Below are positions 10,831-22,700 of a stretch of 64,000 bases of DNA, piece after piece. Position numbers and translations under genes: made by a program. The notes under the pieces are model-generated. The model worked only from the letters and a program-made list of their open reading frames with translations, was not told the origin of the DNA and made no database searches. Origin of the DNA: Cenococcum geophilum 1.58 (Eukaryota > Ascomycota > Dothideomycetes > Gloniales > Gloniaceae); assembly GCA_001692895.1 (NCBI GenBank), contig KV748194.1, positions 992,001 to 1,056,000 on the forward strand, in the 5' to 3' direction. Numbering within the stretch: the first letter of the stretch is position 1; each line of letters begins with the position of its first letter.

Positions 10831-13581
10831 TCAGACAGAGAGCGCGTCGGCTTCTAAACGCGTGCTTTCGAATACCTCTCCGCCCTCACGGTCAAGCCCT
10901 AGTTCCCCCACAAAAGTCCAGAAATCCTGTTGACCATAAGTTCCGGTTGAGCTTATACCTGTCTTTGCCAACCCGTCTCCCTTCTTCACATCTGATACTA
11001 TTTCCTTTGCACGGGTCCAGTCGTTTACCTCAACAAGCGCCCGCAAGACGGCGGTAAGAGCGTTCCAACCTGGATTCTTCCCTGCTTTGGACATTCTCGC
11101 CAAGGCACTCATCATCTTACCCACTTCTCCGCACCGCGCATAGCCTTCCACTAAACGGTCGAAAAAGACGTTGTCAGTGATGGTGCCGGGAGTGTTCATG
11201 AGCTGCGTCCACAGGGAGTCCACAGCATCAACATCAGGTGGGTCTCTGGCGAAGTAGTGTGTGACGAGCATGGTGTATATGTGTGGCGTTGGTGGTATAT
11301 TACGACTATTCATGTGGTTGAGTAGCTCGCGGATAGGAGCAATATTGCTGTGCTGTTTCAGAAGCCCGTCAATGACTGTTGAGTAAACCCAGGCGTTCAA
11401 TTTGAGGCCACGAGACTCTATATCATCGAGAAGTGCAAAGATAGCACGGCCTTGTTCCGATTCTGGAAGATCAAGGAACGAATATTGTTTGAAGGCTGCT
11501 TGGACGATGATGGTAAATGTAGCAACATCTGGTTGGATTTTTTCGCCATCCATTTGTCTTAAGAGTTTATAAGCTCTAAAGTTGTCGCCTCCCTGCAAAG
11601 CCATTCGGAGAAATATATTGTAGGTGACTGAGTCGGGTTTAATACTAAAGCGACCAGCCCATTGAAGCACTTTTTCCATTGTAGGTCGCTTCTGCTCTAA
11701 GCTCAGATTCGGAACTCGCGATAAAGCGGTTAGAGCAGCATTGATAGTTGCAACCTCCGGTTTTGGAACCGAAGTAAGTTTTTCGGAGGCGGGTTTCGTT
11801 TTAGCGCTGTTATTTTTGCTTTTCTTAGTGATTGCTACCTGTGCGGACTTCGTACTTTCCAGCCAAGCACGCCCCATGTCATCTAAAGCCGCTAGTCCCT
11901 GATCACGGCGGCCAAGAGACAAGAGGCCGTGTATACGAATAGTCCAGGCGTGTGTGTCAGGTTGGACGCCGGAAGCCACCATTCTTGCCCAAATTTGCTC
12001 GAGGCCTGCAGAGTCTTTGCTTTTCTGACATCCTGTAAGCATTGCTGTCCAAGTGTCAACTGAAGGTTTCAAGCCACTAGACATCATTTCGTTCCAAGCA
12101 TCAATCGCTCGATGCTGGTGTCTTATGGCCATTAAGCCTGTTAGGAGTAAATTATAAAACTTTCTTGGAATGGCTTGTTTTACGTTTGACCCAGGACGCA
12201 GGAAGAACTGTTGAGCATCTGCCCAACAATCTTCAACCATCCGGATGTCCTCTTTCTCGATAGCTCTCGCAAGACGTTTAATGAGAAACCCCTCTATTTC
12301 TTCTGCTAGCTCCGAGTTCTGCTGGCTTGATGAGGCTGCCATTGCGAATTTTCTAGCACCAATCACAAAAAGTGCTTGAGACGAAGCTGACCTCAGTTGC
12401 TTCAAGAGCTCAGCGGCCTTCTCTTCAGGGATAATAATCTGGCTGACGGCTTCTTGCGCTTGTTGGATCAACGGTTTTAAATCTGCGTTTGGAAGTATGT
12501 GGGCGATGAGGCTAACAAAAGGAAAATTCTCGCTTCGGCAGCCTTCAGATATGTTGATTATCTGGCTCTGTCGAGTGAAAAGAGTAAAAGTCATCAAAGC
12601 AGCAAGAGCAACAGTAGAGTCCTCACCGTACCTGGGCGCAAATTTTGAAAATCTCTTTTCAAAGCTTCGCGTCAAATGACTTTCAGTGGTAACTTTGTTA
12701 AGAGTTGTTCTAGCTGCTGGGATACACATCCATCCCTGTGAGGTAGAGTCTGTTTGTCTGACATTAAATCTGGTGAAAAATAGCCGCCAAATCGCCATAA
12801 GCTCTTGTAGCAGATGTTCTGTATTCTGGTTGTTCTTACTGCCTATCGCAACTTCTCGCAAGATCTGGAAGGTAAGGAGCCAGAGAGTGTCGGCCCAAAA
12901 TTCTCGACGCATAACACCAACCTCTTCAAACTTTTGGACTACTTCTGAGGGCCGAGGATATTGGTGTGACTTGTACCCTGTGCCCCAATCCGTAATGAGA
13001 CCCTTCAGGAGTTTGCTGAACACGGTGCCCCTGGAAATGACACCAAGATCCTGGAAAGCTGGTTTAATGAAAGCTGGGCTATCCTTACTGCCATAGTATT
13101 CCAAGAAAAACCGCCATGCATCTCTTTTTCCATTCCCTGGGTTGTCGAGTAGTTTCATAAGATATGTCCCTTTCGAGTTTGTATCTACCCTTCGGATAGG
13201 TAGCTCGACAGGTTGAATATGCTGGCCATGTCCACTGCTGTCGCCAGGTTCCTGGTCCTCAGCAGGCCTCAAGTTTTGTAGGTGTTTGGAGTATCGACCA
13301 GGGACAGCTCCCGCTTGAGCTGAGAGCAGTTGCGAAAGATCGTCAAAGTTTCTGTTTTCATTCCCGCTGCATTGGCCCTTAACAGAATCCTCATGTGATG
13401 GACGTAACGAAGAGGTATTGCGGGGATTGTCATCTGAAGGATGTTTAGGGTCTTTCGTGGGGGACCGTGGTTTCGTAAAGGAGATGAAAGTGGCTTTTGA
13501 ATGCCATTGAGGTTTGCTCAAGTGGATTGTGCGTGATGCCAGGCAACTTCGACACCTTCCACAGATGTATGCGCCTGACAT
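10831..13581 (-). CDS. Pentatricopeptide repeat (PPR) protein, probably mitochondrial
   Basis: A single uninterrupted frame of 916 codons. The N-terminus (MSGAYICGRCRSCLASRTIHL) is basic, hydroxylated and free of acidic residues, as in a mitochondrial presequence. Residues about 475-580 carry three consecutive 35-residue PPR units (NLLLTGLMAIRHQHRAIDAW, TWTAMLTGCQKSKDSAGLEQ, AWTIRIHGLLSLGRRDQGLA). More follow at about 645-720 (VTYNIFLRMALQGGDNFRAY, ATFTIIVQAAFKQY) and 725-860. PPR proteins bind organellar RNA and act in its processing, stability or translation; fungal members work in mitochondria. The exact target cannot be read from the sequence. The gene is divergent from the acid phosphatase, with only 244 bp between the two starts, so they may share a promoter region. 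Confidence 0.88.
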   Translation of the reverse strand: MSGAYICGRCRSCLASRTIHLSKPQWHSKATFISFTKPRSPTKDPKHPSDDNPRNTSSLRPSHEDSVKGQCSGNENRNFDDLSQLLSAQAGAVPGRYSKHLQNLRPAEDQEPGDSSGHGQHIQPVELPIRRVDTNSKGTYLMKLLDNPGNGKRDAWRFFLEYYGSKDSPAFIKPAFQDLGVISRGTVFSKLLKGLITDWGTGYKSHQYPRPSEVVQKFEEVGVMRREFWADTLWLLTFQILREVAIGSKNNQNTEHLLQELMAIWRLFFTRFNVRQTDSTSQGWMCIPAARTTLNKVTTESHLTRSFEKRFSKFAPRYGEDSTVALAALMTFTLFTRQSQIINISEGCRSENFPFVSLIAHILPNADLKPLIQQAQEAVSQIIIPEEKAAELLKQLRSASSQALFVIGARKFAMAASSSQQNSELAEEIEGFLIKRLARAIEKEDIRMVEDCWADAQQFFLRPGSNVKQAIPRKFYNLLLTGLMAIRHQHRAIDAWNEMMSSGLKPSVDTWTAMLTGCQKSKDSAGLEQIWARMVASGVQPDTHAWTIRIHGLLSLGRRDQGLAALDDMGRAWLESTKSAQVAITKKSKNNSAKTKPASEKLTSVPKPEVATINAALTALSRVPNLSLEQKRPTMEKVLQWAGRFSIKPDSVTYNIFLRMALQGGDNFRAYKLLRQMDGEKIQPDVATFTIIVQAAFKQYSFLDLPESEQGRAIFALLDDIESRGLKLNAWVYSTVIDGLLKQHSNIAPIRELLNHMNSRNIPPTPHIYTMLVTHYFARDPPDVDAVDSLWTQLMNTPGTITDNVFFDRLVEGYARCGEVGKMMSALARMSKAGKNPGWNALTAVLRALVEVNDWTRAKEIVSDVKKGDGLAKTGISSTGTYGQQDFWTFVGELGLDREGGEVFESTRLEADALSV

Positions 13582-13825
13582 ATCCCGCCAATGGGCTTAG
13601 AAAGGCACTTGTTGAGCAGTGTGAAGCCTGAGCGCAAAGCATGGCTTCACTTTCGGAAAAACTTCGCCCGAAGCTAAAGATGCGAAAGGTAAGCCTTCCG
13701 CCCTCGCTTCAGGCATCTCCGCGTTTACACTAAAACATAGTGACATGATACTTAATAATATCTCCAGTAGTTCTTAGGGCCTATGTGACCTTCACAGCTC
13801 AGCTGTGATCTTGAGCAGGTTCAAA
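13582..13825. promoter_or_regulatory. Short divergent promoter region
   Basis: 244 bp separate the start codons of the PPR gene (-) and the acid phosphatase gene (+). The promoters of both genes must lie in or overlap this interval; no specific factor site is claimed. Confidence 0.55.
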
Positions 13826-15765
13826 ATGACCACCTTACAGCCCCGAAAGCCTTATTCCCAAGAGGAGCTAGACAAGCTGTATCCGAAGGACCTTCAGCTT
13901 CAGCTAGTCCAGATAGTGAGTCGAACAAGCTCCCTTCGGCCTCATATTGTAGCTGCAGCTAGCTGAGCTCTCTCCATGCTTTAAACTTAACTGACCGGAG
14001 CCAAACAGCTTCTACGCCATGGTTAGTTCTTAGAACCCTAGGGCAGGAGAACGACTACTAAAAATCGCGCAGGAGAGCGAAGTCCGGTGTCCTCACGCTT
14101 TCAGAACGTATGGCCCTGACCATTATGCACCATATTCTCAATTGAACTAAGTTTGGAACAGGCTGGCCTTCGACCATGTAAGAACCTCACGTTGGTCGCG
14201 AAGACACGTTCTTATGAAGACTATAGATTGGCCGTATTGCAATTCCGCAAGACAACTTACTAGCGTTATAATGTCCACAACCGATTGGAAGAATTGGGAT
14301 GAGCTGAAATACCGACGGAGATTAGAGACGTTCGGAATGGACGACAGACCAGTAATAGCATCTGGACCAAACGGAGAGGTTGATGCAGTCTGGTGTGCAT
14401 AGCCACGACTTTGCATATCCACTGGGCTAACAACCCTTCTGCAGCCAGCCGGGTGAACTTACGGATAAGGGCCGCGAGACAACACTAGCTCTAGGCCAGC
14501 GGCTGCGAAACCTTTATGTCGAGCAGTTAGGGTTCATGCCTCGGTTGATATCCGACGGTNACATGATCTATCTACGAGCCACTCCAGTTCCGCGAGCTCT
14601 TGAATCTGTGCAACAAGCATTCTGGGGAATGTATCCGCCAAGTGCCCGAACTGCGGATTTTCCTACTCCTACAATAATTACCAGAACACCGGCAGATGAA
14701 ACATTGTATCCCAATGATGGTAACTGTAGGAGGTTCGTCCATCTTAGCCGGGCATTTGCTCAAAGAACTGCTGACCGCTGGAATGACTCCGATGATATGA
14801 AATATTTAACAAAACTTCTCTCGAAATGGATGCCAGAAAACTCCAAGAAGGTAGCGGTGGACTCACATCCGCGGCTCTCTGGTATCATGGATACAGTTAA
14901 TGCCACACTCGCTCATGGGCCGCAGACTCGTCTTCCAAAGGAATTCTATGACCGGAAAGCTCGAGACATTATCGACCAAATTGGCGTCGAAGAGTGGTTC
15001 TCAGGTTATAAGGAGTCGGCTGAGTATCGTATGCTTGGAATTGGTGGATTGGTTGGTGACATTGTAAGCCGTATGACTGGTAGCGTTGAGCATAATGGCA
15101 ACGATGGTCTCATGGAGATTGGCGGCGATGACGGAAATTTGGGACGCGGCCGAGGAGGAGAGAGGGATATCAAGTTTGCCCTATCTGGGTGCCACGACAC
15201 TACTCTTGCAGGGCTTCTATCTAGTCTGGGTGCCTTTGATGGAGAGAAATGGCCACCGTACACTAGCCATATTGCCATCGAGCTCTTCCGCAAGACTGAT
15301 TGGACGGCTCCAAATACTGTCCCCGGACGAACATTCTCATCTAACGAGGAGCTCAAAAAGAGGGCATCATTGAAGTCGCAAAGTTGGTGGTCATCAATTT
15401 TTGGCAGGACGAAAGACATTGTCGACGGTGAAGGTATAGCGCGGAAACCTATGGATCAACTTACGGATGAACAGAAAAGAACTCTGAGAGGCTATTACGT
15501 ACGAATTCGTTACAATGACAAAATAATGCAAGTCCCTGGTTGCAAGCAGGAGGGAAAGCATCTCGAAGGGGATGCGACTTTCTGTACTTTGGTAGGTTTT
15601 GATGTGTTACTCTTTTCCACCTAAAATAATACTTACCACTTTTTGCAGGAGGCATTCAAATCCATAGCCGATAAGTATACGCCAAAGAGCTGGAAGCACG
15701 CATGCGCTTCGGATCTTGGTGCACCATCATTTCCCGAGCAACCTGAACCCGCAGGGTATGAATGA
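13826..15765 (+). CDS. Histidine acid phosphatase (branch 2), seven exons
   Basis: Exons by frame and GT-AG sites: 13826-13915, 14009-14021, 14073-14107, 14162-14177, 14227-14392, 14445-15591, 15649-15765. Together they give 528 codons (527 residues) with every junction in phase. The spliced product joins LVQI to LLRHGERSPVSSRFQN, the RHGxRxP catalytic motif of histidine phosphatases (His34), then AGLRPYWPYC. GCHDTTLA (His357-Asp358) is the distal HD proton-donor motif. Both catalytic parts are therefore present. Family knowledge: these enzymes hydrolyse phosphomonoesters through a phosphohistidine; fungal and animal relatives include lysophosphatidic-acid-type phosphatases. No secretion signal is seen at the start, so an intracellular or organellar location is likelier than extracellular. 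Base 14560 is N, leaving one residue unknown near position 145. Exons 2 and 4 are only 13 and 16 nt long. Confidence 0.88.
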
Positions 15766-16254
15766 ACGCGATCCCATTTTGATAGCGTAAGGCGTAGAAT
15801 TTGGAAGGGCGGACATGCACATACGGAGATAATAGAGTAGATCTGTATAAAGCACGAATTGCGTTTTCTTTGCTTTTGGAACGTCCCTTCATCTAAGCCT
15901 GACTTATAGTCTTGTCTGGATCCGTTGAACACTTCCCGAATTCTGGGGGCTCTTTTTCATATACAGGCGACGAGGTCTCATTTTGTCCTTTTATCTACAG
16001 TACGAGACAAGAAGGTGCAGAACAATAGGATCCGGCAACACGTTCGTAGGTAGGTACTGCTCAACATTATAAACTGGGAAATACCACAAGGCGCGGTTGC
16101 TATGTAGTCTTTCAACTCCAGCCAACTCGCCGCTTTTTTGTCACTTCAGCTTGTCTCCCCTCGCGATTCTAAAACTCAGCTCAAGCAAACAACAAGCATT
16201 AAGCATTCAATACGAAAACTGTCACCTAGCAACAAATTCAAAGATCTGATCACT
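15766..16254. other. Intergenic between phosphatase and SRA gene
   Basis: Contains the phosphatase 3' region and the leader of the next gene. Short minus-strand frames here have no recognisable content. Confidence 0.5.
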
Positions 16255-18835
16255 ATGTCCCACACAACACATCGTGATCTCTCCCGCCCCCGCCTCTGTC
16301 AGCTCGCTGCTTGGATTCGGGACACGCTTGACCCGCTCATAGCCCGTGAAGGGCCTGACATCATGTATCCTGATGACGTCCTGACTCTCCATGAGCTTTT
16401 TGTCACGTTGCAGTACTCTCCTGACATTTCAGCTACCACTTTACGCGCCACGCGCATCCACAGGGCTGTAATGGAAGTCGCTGGCAAGGCAACAAGGTGG
16501 CCGGGTGGGCTCGCTGACGAGTGCGATAAAGTGCTTTAGATCCGGAGAGAGCGCTTTAGATCGCTAGAAGCGCTCCGGCCTTTCTTGTACTGTAGGGGTG
16601 AAAGGCTGGAAACGGTTGCTGGCGTAGGAGATGTGGCTAGAGCGGTAAGTTTTAAAAAGAGAGCAGAAGGTGTATCGAGTGACCACTATCGGAACCTCGT
16701 GAAATGTGCTAATGCATGACGGCTTCTTTCATATAGGCATTTCTGAAGCGATGGATGGACACGAACCCAGAGCATGTCATCAGGACGGTCAAGGAGGCAC
16801 GGGGACTTAGGATTTCAACCCGGAACGTATGTTCTCTTTCCATACGCTGCACTTTTGATCATGCCTTCGCTGGCACCACTATCTTTTATTCTCTCCTTAG
16901 GCATTTGTTTCAAGCTTCCTCATCGTTTCAGTAACTACCCCTGCTAACTGCACCCAGCTGGTGGCTTAATACTCTCTTCGCCTTCCATGACGGAATCCTC
17001 GAATCGACTGATGGGGGCACATGCTGCGATTCGAACGGCGCGTATGCCATAGTGCTCAAAGACGCGGACGAGATAGAGAGTGCCACACCCACAGCGTTTA
17101 CATACCGCTGCCGCCCGAAAGACGCTAGAAGTTTCAGATTGACCAGCGCAGACTTCAAGAGCAGGTATCCAGTGAGAGCGCTGCGCAACCACGGCCTTAG
17201 TAGTCTGTGGGCACTAAGGGCTGGGGTGAGATATGAAGGCTTGTAGGTTTCTCTCCATCCCTGGGCCCAAACACCGGGCAAAATTCAAGGCACTTGATGG
17301 TGTTTGCATTGCAGAGCAAAAGCTTTCTCGGGAAACAATTCGGTACTAACTTCTATAGACACCGCGTTGCAGGCTGGATTATTCGCTTTGTAACCGCTTC
17401 CAATACCTCCAACTCCGGTCGTACACTCGGTGACCTCATTCGAAATCAAATTTGAGCGCGAAGATACAGGTCAGGCCTCCATGGACCGGGCAATGATGCA
17501 TCCTTTTGCCTCCGAAATAGACGACTACGCCGGATACAAACGCCTTCGTCGTCTCCAACGGGAAGCCATGCGCCGCAAAGGAGGCTCTCTGCAGAGTGAA
17601 CTGGAGCTCGGGAAAATAGAAATGGGCATGAATGCTCCCTCCACCACCATGCTCTCGACGGCTCCCTCTACTGCTGGCGGCTCCTCTGCTGTGGGCTTGA
17701 CATCCGCCTTGGGAATCGCGAACTTAGCCAAGGGTAGATTTTCGAGCCTCAGCCCCAAACGCATTCCAACAACAGGCAGTACGACCAGACATCTACCCTC
17801 CCGCCCGCCTACATTCACAGAAAGGACTCCGCTCATTGCCACTCGCCCCCAATCCCCCAGCCTCACCCCCTTATCTCTCCATCCAGGCATCCCTGCTCCA
17901 TTCTCCCACGACTCTCCCCCTGCCACGGCATTAAAAGGAGCCGGAATGCTCGGGGCGCCACCTCTCTCGCGAGCCCCTACGGATGTAAGCCAACGCGGCT
18001 TCGGAGGCTTACTCCAGCGCGGCGTCGGCACGCTGCACACAGCCAGCAGCGTGCGGAGCTACACCATCACCATGAACCGGATCCCCAGCGTCCACGACAT
18101 GCAGGGAAAAGCGTACGGGATCAGAGACGTGGCACCGTGGGTCGACTGCGACTTCGAGATTCCGGGCAAACCCCTTGGCGGTGGCGGTAGTGGGATCCGC
18201 GACGTGGCGCCGTGGGTTGACCATGAGATTGACGGGCTGGCGCCTGAGCCGCGTAGCCCGATCCTCCCGGTGAGTCCGGGGGATGTGAGACAAGATGCGG
18301 TATTGTTCTCGGGCAGCGGCAGTCCAGCCACCAAGGGTAAGGGCCAGGGCAGCCCGGGCAAGAGCCTCGGCAGCCTGGGTACGGAAACGGGGAGTTCGCC
18401 GCCCACGTCCGAGCAGCGGGAGGAGCAAAGGGAAAAGAGAGGGGCGAGGCGGAGGTGGAGGGAGGTGAACAGGGAGAAGAAGGAGAAGGAATGCGAGCGG
18501 CGCGGGCAGCCGAGGAGTTCGAGGAACAACCTCGCGAGGAGCCTCAATCCGCTAGCAAAGCTGTTCGATGGCGCCGCCGACACAAACCCCCAGACCAAGT
18601 ACACGGTAAACCCGGATCTGGACAGGAACCCACACCCACCCCTACCCCAGCCCGGCCCCAAGCCTCCCCACCCCGCACCGCCAGCGCCTTCGGTAACCTG
18701 CCCACCACGGCAGGCGCAGGAACCAGCGTCTTCCCCTACGGCTTCACGTCCCTCCGCACGCCCGTCGACCCGCTCACAGACACGCAATGGACGCAGCTCC
18801 TCCGCCTGAACCAGCACATTCAGCGCTTGCCCTAG
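16255..18835 (+). pseudogene. SRA-YDG domain protein gene with several frame breaks
   Basis: Starts at ATG 16255 (MSHTTHRDLSRPRLCQLA). Conserved text continues in frame through a TAG at 16537-16539 (DECDKVL, stop, IRRERFRSLEALRPFLY), then across an intron (donor about 16645, acceptor about 16736) into FLKRWMDTNPE. The next exon carries WWLNTLFAFHDG, GTCCDSNGAYA and the SRA-like core RLTSADFKSRYPVRALRNHG plus GVRYEGL, joined over an intron to HRVAGWIIR. SRA-YDG domains bind modified or hemimethylated DNA. Problems: the 16537 stop; an out-of-phase join at 16826/16958; and a shift near 17440 from GRTLGDLI to SFEIKFERED with no AG acceptor between them. The tail is low-complexity, repeats GIRDVAPWVD twice, and changes frame again near 18620-18690 before ending LNQHIQRLP at 18835. 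The same frame then stays open to 19276. Either a decayed gene or a poor consensus stretch. Confidence 0.55.
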
Positions 18836-19276
18836 GACCCCGCCCGCCCGCTCCCCCTACTCCTGATGCCGGACCCTTGTTTTCCGGCGCCCGCCTCTGG
18901 TCCCCCGGCCTCAGGATCAGCGCCAAAGCTTCTTGCGCCGCCGAACACGCCCGTCGCGCGGTGGGGACTGGGTAGCGTGGCTGTCACCGCGGCTGGTGAA
19001 GGGGGTGCGGGTTGTCGCGCTGCTAGCCCTGCGTCTGCTAGGCGTGCGTCGCCACAGGCGGCGAAGGCGGCGGTGGCGGTGAGGGCGATGGAGGCGTTGG
19101 CGGCGCTTCAAAGGGGTGGAGGGGTGGGTGATGAGGGGGTTGGCTTTAGAGACTCTTCTGAGACCGGGGATGGGATGGGTGAGAAGGTGGGTGTGTTGGT
19201 GCTGGAGGGGGAGGTTGAAGAATGTAGTGATGAGGGAGGAGATGAGGTGGCGTGGCTGGGGAGAAGGTCGACTTGA

Positions 19277-19778
19277 GTGCTTTCAGGTGATTCTGGGTAG
19301 TGAGGGTGACGGGGAGGTTGTGGATAACTACTGGGACGTTGGCTGGATGTACCTTAGCTGGATGTATCGAATAGGGTTTGATAATACATTGGAGCGTCTT
19401 GCCGGGTTGGGGTCTATGTATGCATATTATGTCGGTTATCCTTAAACGGTAGAATGGGTATTTGATAGGCGAGCAACGTTGAAGAAGCAGGTCTTTCAGG
19501 GAGATGCTGCAGAGCAGAGGTTATACACTTAATGCACAGCTGTGCTATTTGTACAATATACGCCTTTCCTAACCACTCATCCTCTAGTCTATCCATCCGA
19601 GGCTCCACCTGCCTTTGGGTCGCTCTGAATAATGCTAAATATAGACTGCGGGAAGCTCGTTCAAAGTCCAAGAAATTGAACCAAGCGTAACTTCAAGGAC
19701 TGAAATGACACAGCGCCGACATCTTCCACGGTCATTTCATCTCCATACACCAAATCTACCTCCACTCTCAACGTCCAC
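19277..19778. other. Convergent intergenic region
   Basis: Lies between the 3' end of the SRA locus (+) and the stop codon of tRNase Z (-). It presumably holds both 3' ends; no gene seen. Confidence 0.5.
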
Positions 19779-22700
19779 CTAATTATTCCGCTTCGCCTTC
19801 TTCTTCTTCCCGCCCTCCCCCTCCCCCCCCTTCTTCTTTCCCCCTTCCTTCCCTTTTCCCTTCTCACTCACCACCGCCTCCTCTTCTTCCCCCGCATCAA
19901 CCTCAAACAGCCGACTCAGCGCTGGATTAAACTTCTCCAGCGCCGCAATATCGCCAATCCGCACCTTCATATAATCAAACGCTACCGCAACCTTCATATC
20001 GCGCGCGCGCACCCTAACAACCCGCTCATTTGACGCCACCGCCAGCGCCGCCGCAGCCGCAGCCGCAGATCCAGATCCAGAACCGGAGAGATTGCGCACA
20101 ACCCCCTCCATCCGCTCCTCCTCTCCTCCCCCCACAACCCCCAGCCCTTCTCCCTCTCCCCTCCCTCCTCCCCCCTCTTCCTCATCCCCCTCACAACCAC
20201 CCTCTCCGCCTTCTTCTTCTTCCTCCTCCTCATCCCCCTCAATAGTCTCCAACACCGGAATCTTCTGATACCGCTGGCTAAAATGCGTCAGCACCACCGC
20301 GCGCGCGCCCATGCGCGCGCCCACCCCCAGCGCCTCCGACGTCGTCGAGTGCTTCTTGGCCGCCGCGTCAGCCGCCAGCTCGTCGTCGAAGGTCGCCTCG
20401 TGCACCAGCACCGTGGCATCCCTTCCGATGAGCCCGAAGTCGCGGGAGGGGCGGCAGTCGCCCGAGTAGGCGATCTTGAGCGGCTTGAGGGGCTGCGGGT
20501 CGAGCGGGGGCGCGGTCGGGGTTTGGGAGATTGGCGGGGTTTCGGGTGCGGTGGTGGGGGAAGGGGAAATGGTAAGGGAGTAAGCGGGGGAGGGCGGGGC
20601 CAGCGGGAACGTCAGCGCGACGGCCTTGGCGCCGAGGCAGTGGTTGACGTTGACGGCCTGAATGTCGTCGAGGCCGAGGAGGGCCGGGTAGTGCCGCTGC
20701 TGGAGGATGTATTCGTCCTCGTGCGTCGGCGCGGCGGACGGCGGCGGGAAGAACGAGAGCGAGGAGGTGTCGCCGCGCCATGGCTTCGCGGCCGATATCG
20801 CGAGCGGTAGTAGTCGGCTGTAGCCGTAGTCCTCGACGGAGGCGTACTCGTGCAGCCAGTAGAGCATGCCGGTGTCCGAGACGACGGCGAGGGTCTGTTC
20901 GGGGGCGGAGTTGGGGGACGGAGTGAGGTTTGGTGGGGAGGAAGCGGGAATGCAGTTGTGCACGACGCGGTACCAGGCTTTGATCAGCGACGTGGTGCCC
21001 AGGTGGTGGTCGGCGTGCAGATGGCTGATCCAGATGAGGCGTAGGTCGCGTAGGACATCTGCCAGCTCGGTGGGCGGGAAGACGCGCTGGAGCTGGCCCA
21101 GCGTGTTTTCGCCGCAGTCCAACAGGTACGACCCCACGCCGGGCACGCGCACCAAAGTCGCGGAGACGTTGCGGTATTTGGACGGCAGCGCCGAGCCCGT
21201 GCCCAGCGTGATGATCTCGGTGTCTGGGTGCGGGATGCTGCGTTTCCAGGCGGAGAGGGAGGACGCTGAGGCTTGGATGTCGGAGCGGGCAGCTTGGGCG
21301 AGGGCGAGGACGTCTTCGGGCGTGCTTCGCAGGACTTCGGCTGTGTCTAGGAGAGGGACAGTTTTTTCGCTGGCTATGTTAAATGTTGGCTCGAGATCGA
21401 TCGTCAAGCCTCTGTCTGCAAGGATCGTGTTCTCTGGAAGTGCAGTTTTCCGGGACGTTGGGAGATTGAATGCGGCTTGTGGTACAGTAACATTGTCGTG
21501 ATATAGAACCGGGTATCTGTCCGGGTCAATCTGCGCCAGTCGAAGTGTAGAGCTTGCAACCGAGTCTAGTGAGAGCCGATTTGGACATTGGTCTGGAGAA
21601 GAGATGATATGCTTAACATCACTCATTTTCTCCATGAACTGCTGCAAGGTCGGATGAGCAGCTACCCCAGGGCCAAGGATCCAGATGAAGGCACGAATAC
21701 CACTCATGACATCTTTCGACGTCCACTCCTCGCGGTTAACGAGAGGTTCAACATAATCTGGAGACGGTAGGTCGACAACGGCTACTCCCTGCCCTGTTCT
21801 ACCTTCTCCTAGAACCATGTCTGGAGTGATGACCTTCCCACGCTTATTCGTAACACTGTTGCCCTGGGTCAGCTGGGCCCACCTGAAACCCTTCTCAACT
21901 TCCAATTCAATAGCCCGTTCCGGATTGAACTTTCCGCGCTGCGGGTGATTGCAAATGATGTAGGATATTGCATCTAGAGACGGCTCCGTGGGCGGGAGAT
22001 TTTCCAGCAACGCTGCGGGCCACGGCGTCCGTACCATCACCGTGATATCCGGCACGGGTTCTTGACCACCAGGCATGGGCCCAGCATACTTTTCAATCTT
22101 GCGAGTCTCCGGGTTCCGCACGAATATCGTCGCTGGCATCCGAACTTCAGACAGAGGCTGTTCGACCAGAGTGTCGAAATCCCAGTTAGAATCAAACATG
22201 TGGCGCACGACCCCTTTCCGAATCCCATCGTACCTGATCTCACGTTCCTCAGCGGTCTCACCTTCGGGAGCGACATAGTCCTCGAAGCTATTCAGCTCAT
22301 CAAACCCCCGCTTCTTGAGGTTCGCCACAGCCGCCGCCTCAGCATCCAGGGCCTTCTTCTCCGGAGCGACCGCAAGCGCCCACACGGAGATGTTCTCATC
22401 CTGCCACATAGGCGCGACGCCCCCATTCTCGTCCCGTTTCAGCAGCTCGTTCCTGACCTCCTGCACCACCAGCGGCATGCCCTTCCTGAAAACATACCGC
22501 CTGCACGTCCCCAACGCATGGTTCAGATTCGCGCCGCCATACAGACGCAGCACGCCTGCGTTCTTCCCCACCGCGGTCTTCTGCCGCCAGCTCAGCTTGG
22601 CCGCGGCCGCAGCGCCCGCGTTCACGTCCGCCAGCGTGAGCACCATGCCGATCAGCCCGCCGATGTTGCGCCACTCCGTCCGGCCGGTGATCAGCATGTC

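Noticed and set aside
18059-18817. 252-codon minus-strand frame
   Set aside because: Antisense to the GC-rich tail of the SRA gene; no family resemblance.
18866-19276. Separate small gene after the SRA locus
   Set aside because: It is in the same frame as the SRA tail after a single TAG and has no independent start context or family match; it is noted as a possible original C-terminus instead.
20283-20810. 175-codon plus-strand frame
   Set aside because: Antisense shadow of the tRNase Z catalytic half.
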